A stretch of DNA of 64,000 nucleotides from CAVSMC01 sp963798655 (GTDB lineage: Bacteria; Pseudomonadota; Gammaproteobacteria; Burkholderiales; Casimicrobiaceae), in assembly GCA_963798655.1 (NCBI GenBank), contig CAWCUH010000004.1, positions 1-64,000 on the forward strand, in the 5' to 3' direction. Positions within the stretch are counted from its first letter, which is position 1. Each line of letters opens with the position of its first letter. Under the pieces are notes generated by a model. That model did no database searches. It had not been told where the DNA came from and worked only from the letters and a program-made list of their open reading frames with translations. A program made the position numbers and the translations under genes. Of the stretch, positions 63,745 through 64,000 are shown piece by piece.

Positions 63745-64000
63745 TCAAGAGCCGCCGCGCGACAGCGGCAGCATGCGGTCGATCATGCCGTCGCGGTCGA
63801 TCAGCTGGTGCTTGACCGCGGCGATCGCGTGCAATGCGATCAACGCGGCAAAGCCATAGTTCAACGTCACATGGAGGAGCCGCAGCGCGTTGGCGAGCTG
63901 CTTGTCCTTGCCGACCAGATCAGGCAACGGCAGCACGTTCAGATAAACCGTCTGCACGCCGGCGGCCGAACTGTAGAGGTAGCCGGTGATCGGGCTCAGG
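63745..64000 (-). CDS. Cytochrome b561 (partial, runs off the window)
   Basis: C-terminal 84 codons of a b561-type di-heme membrane cytochrome. SPITGYLYSSAAGVQTVYLN, then the helix with LHVTLNYGFAALIALHAIAA, whose two histidines fit a heme-ligand pair, then VKHQLIDRDGMIDRMLP, the typical ending. The N-terminal helices lie past the right edge. It precedes yceI C by 12 nt; b561-yceI pairs are common and probably work in periplasmic electron transfer or quinone handling. Confidence 0.9.
   Translation of the reverse strand, partial: LSPITGYLYSSAAGVQTVYLNVLPLPDLVGKDKQLANALRLLHVTLNYGFAALIALHAIAAVKHQLIDRDGMIDRMLPLSRGGS

Overview
High-GC DNA from a Betaproteobacterium, most likely a Burkholderiales member. 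The reasons are the leuS-lptE-holA block, strong GC bias at third codon positions, promoters recognisable mainly by -10 hexamers such as TATAAT, TACAAT and TAGAAT, dense short palindromic repeats between genes, and the mix of TRAP/ABC sugar-acid catabolism with Ku/LigD. No rRNA, tRNA, CRISPR array, prophage or intact insertion sequence was seen.

Layout. 60-3166 (-): an exporter of the adaptor / ABC ATPase / ABC-2 permease type, with the ATPase frame broken. 3188-5350: a DsbD/ScsB-type thiol transporter. 5545-7197: a Gdt1-family cation transporter and a zinc-ribbon membrane protein. 7292-14028 (+): leuS, lptE, holA, an MFS exporter, a Usp protein and an isoprenylcysteine-methyltransferase-like protein. 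14118-17753 (-): metY/metZ, hydrolase, DUF2189 membrane protein, GNAT remnant, rsmE. 17874-19461: OsmC and a SplB-like radical SAM protein, followed by a 122-bp tandem repeat array. 19968-25907: a TonB receptor divergent from a MocR regulator that has lost its PLP lysine, a small secreted protein and a LytTR regulator. 25912-28408 (-): Ku and a LigD whose ligase half looks dead. 28633-30748 (+): RraA-like protein and a split UxaA-type dehydratase. 30888-32928: DAHP synthase, MarR regulator, small membrane protein.

32925-48298 (-) is a large sugar-acid catabolic block: FCD/GntR regulator with its own operator, idonate-type dehydrogenase, TRAP transporter, mandelate-racemase-family enzyme, UxaA-type dehydratase, complete carbohydrate ABC transporter, IlvD/Edd dehydratase, ureidoglycolate-lyase-like cupin and DapA-family enzyme. 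A second catabolic set lies at 54715-60695 (glucarate-dehydratase-like enzyme, SDR and FAH hydrolase on +; FAH-type dehydratase and semialdehyde dehydrogenase on -). Together they can be read as oxidative, non-phosphorylative breakdown of aldonic/aldaric or deoxy-sugar acids to 2-oxoglutarate and smaller products; the exact sugars cannot be read from sequence. Between the two sets lie a PcaD-PcaC fusion, RhlE helicase, a collapsed ABC transporter remnant beside its orphan binding protein, a NiCoT transporter and an EF-hand lipoprotein. The right end carries a proline iminopeptidase, three consecutive YceI proteins and a truncated cytochrome b561.

The most unusual points are the MocR Lys-to-Asn change, the LigD with a degenerate ligase domain, the in-frame permease/ATPase deletion fusion, and four separate families of hairpin-forming repeats placed at gene ends.
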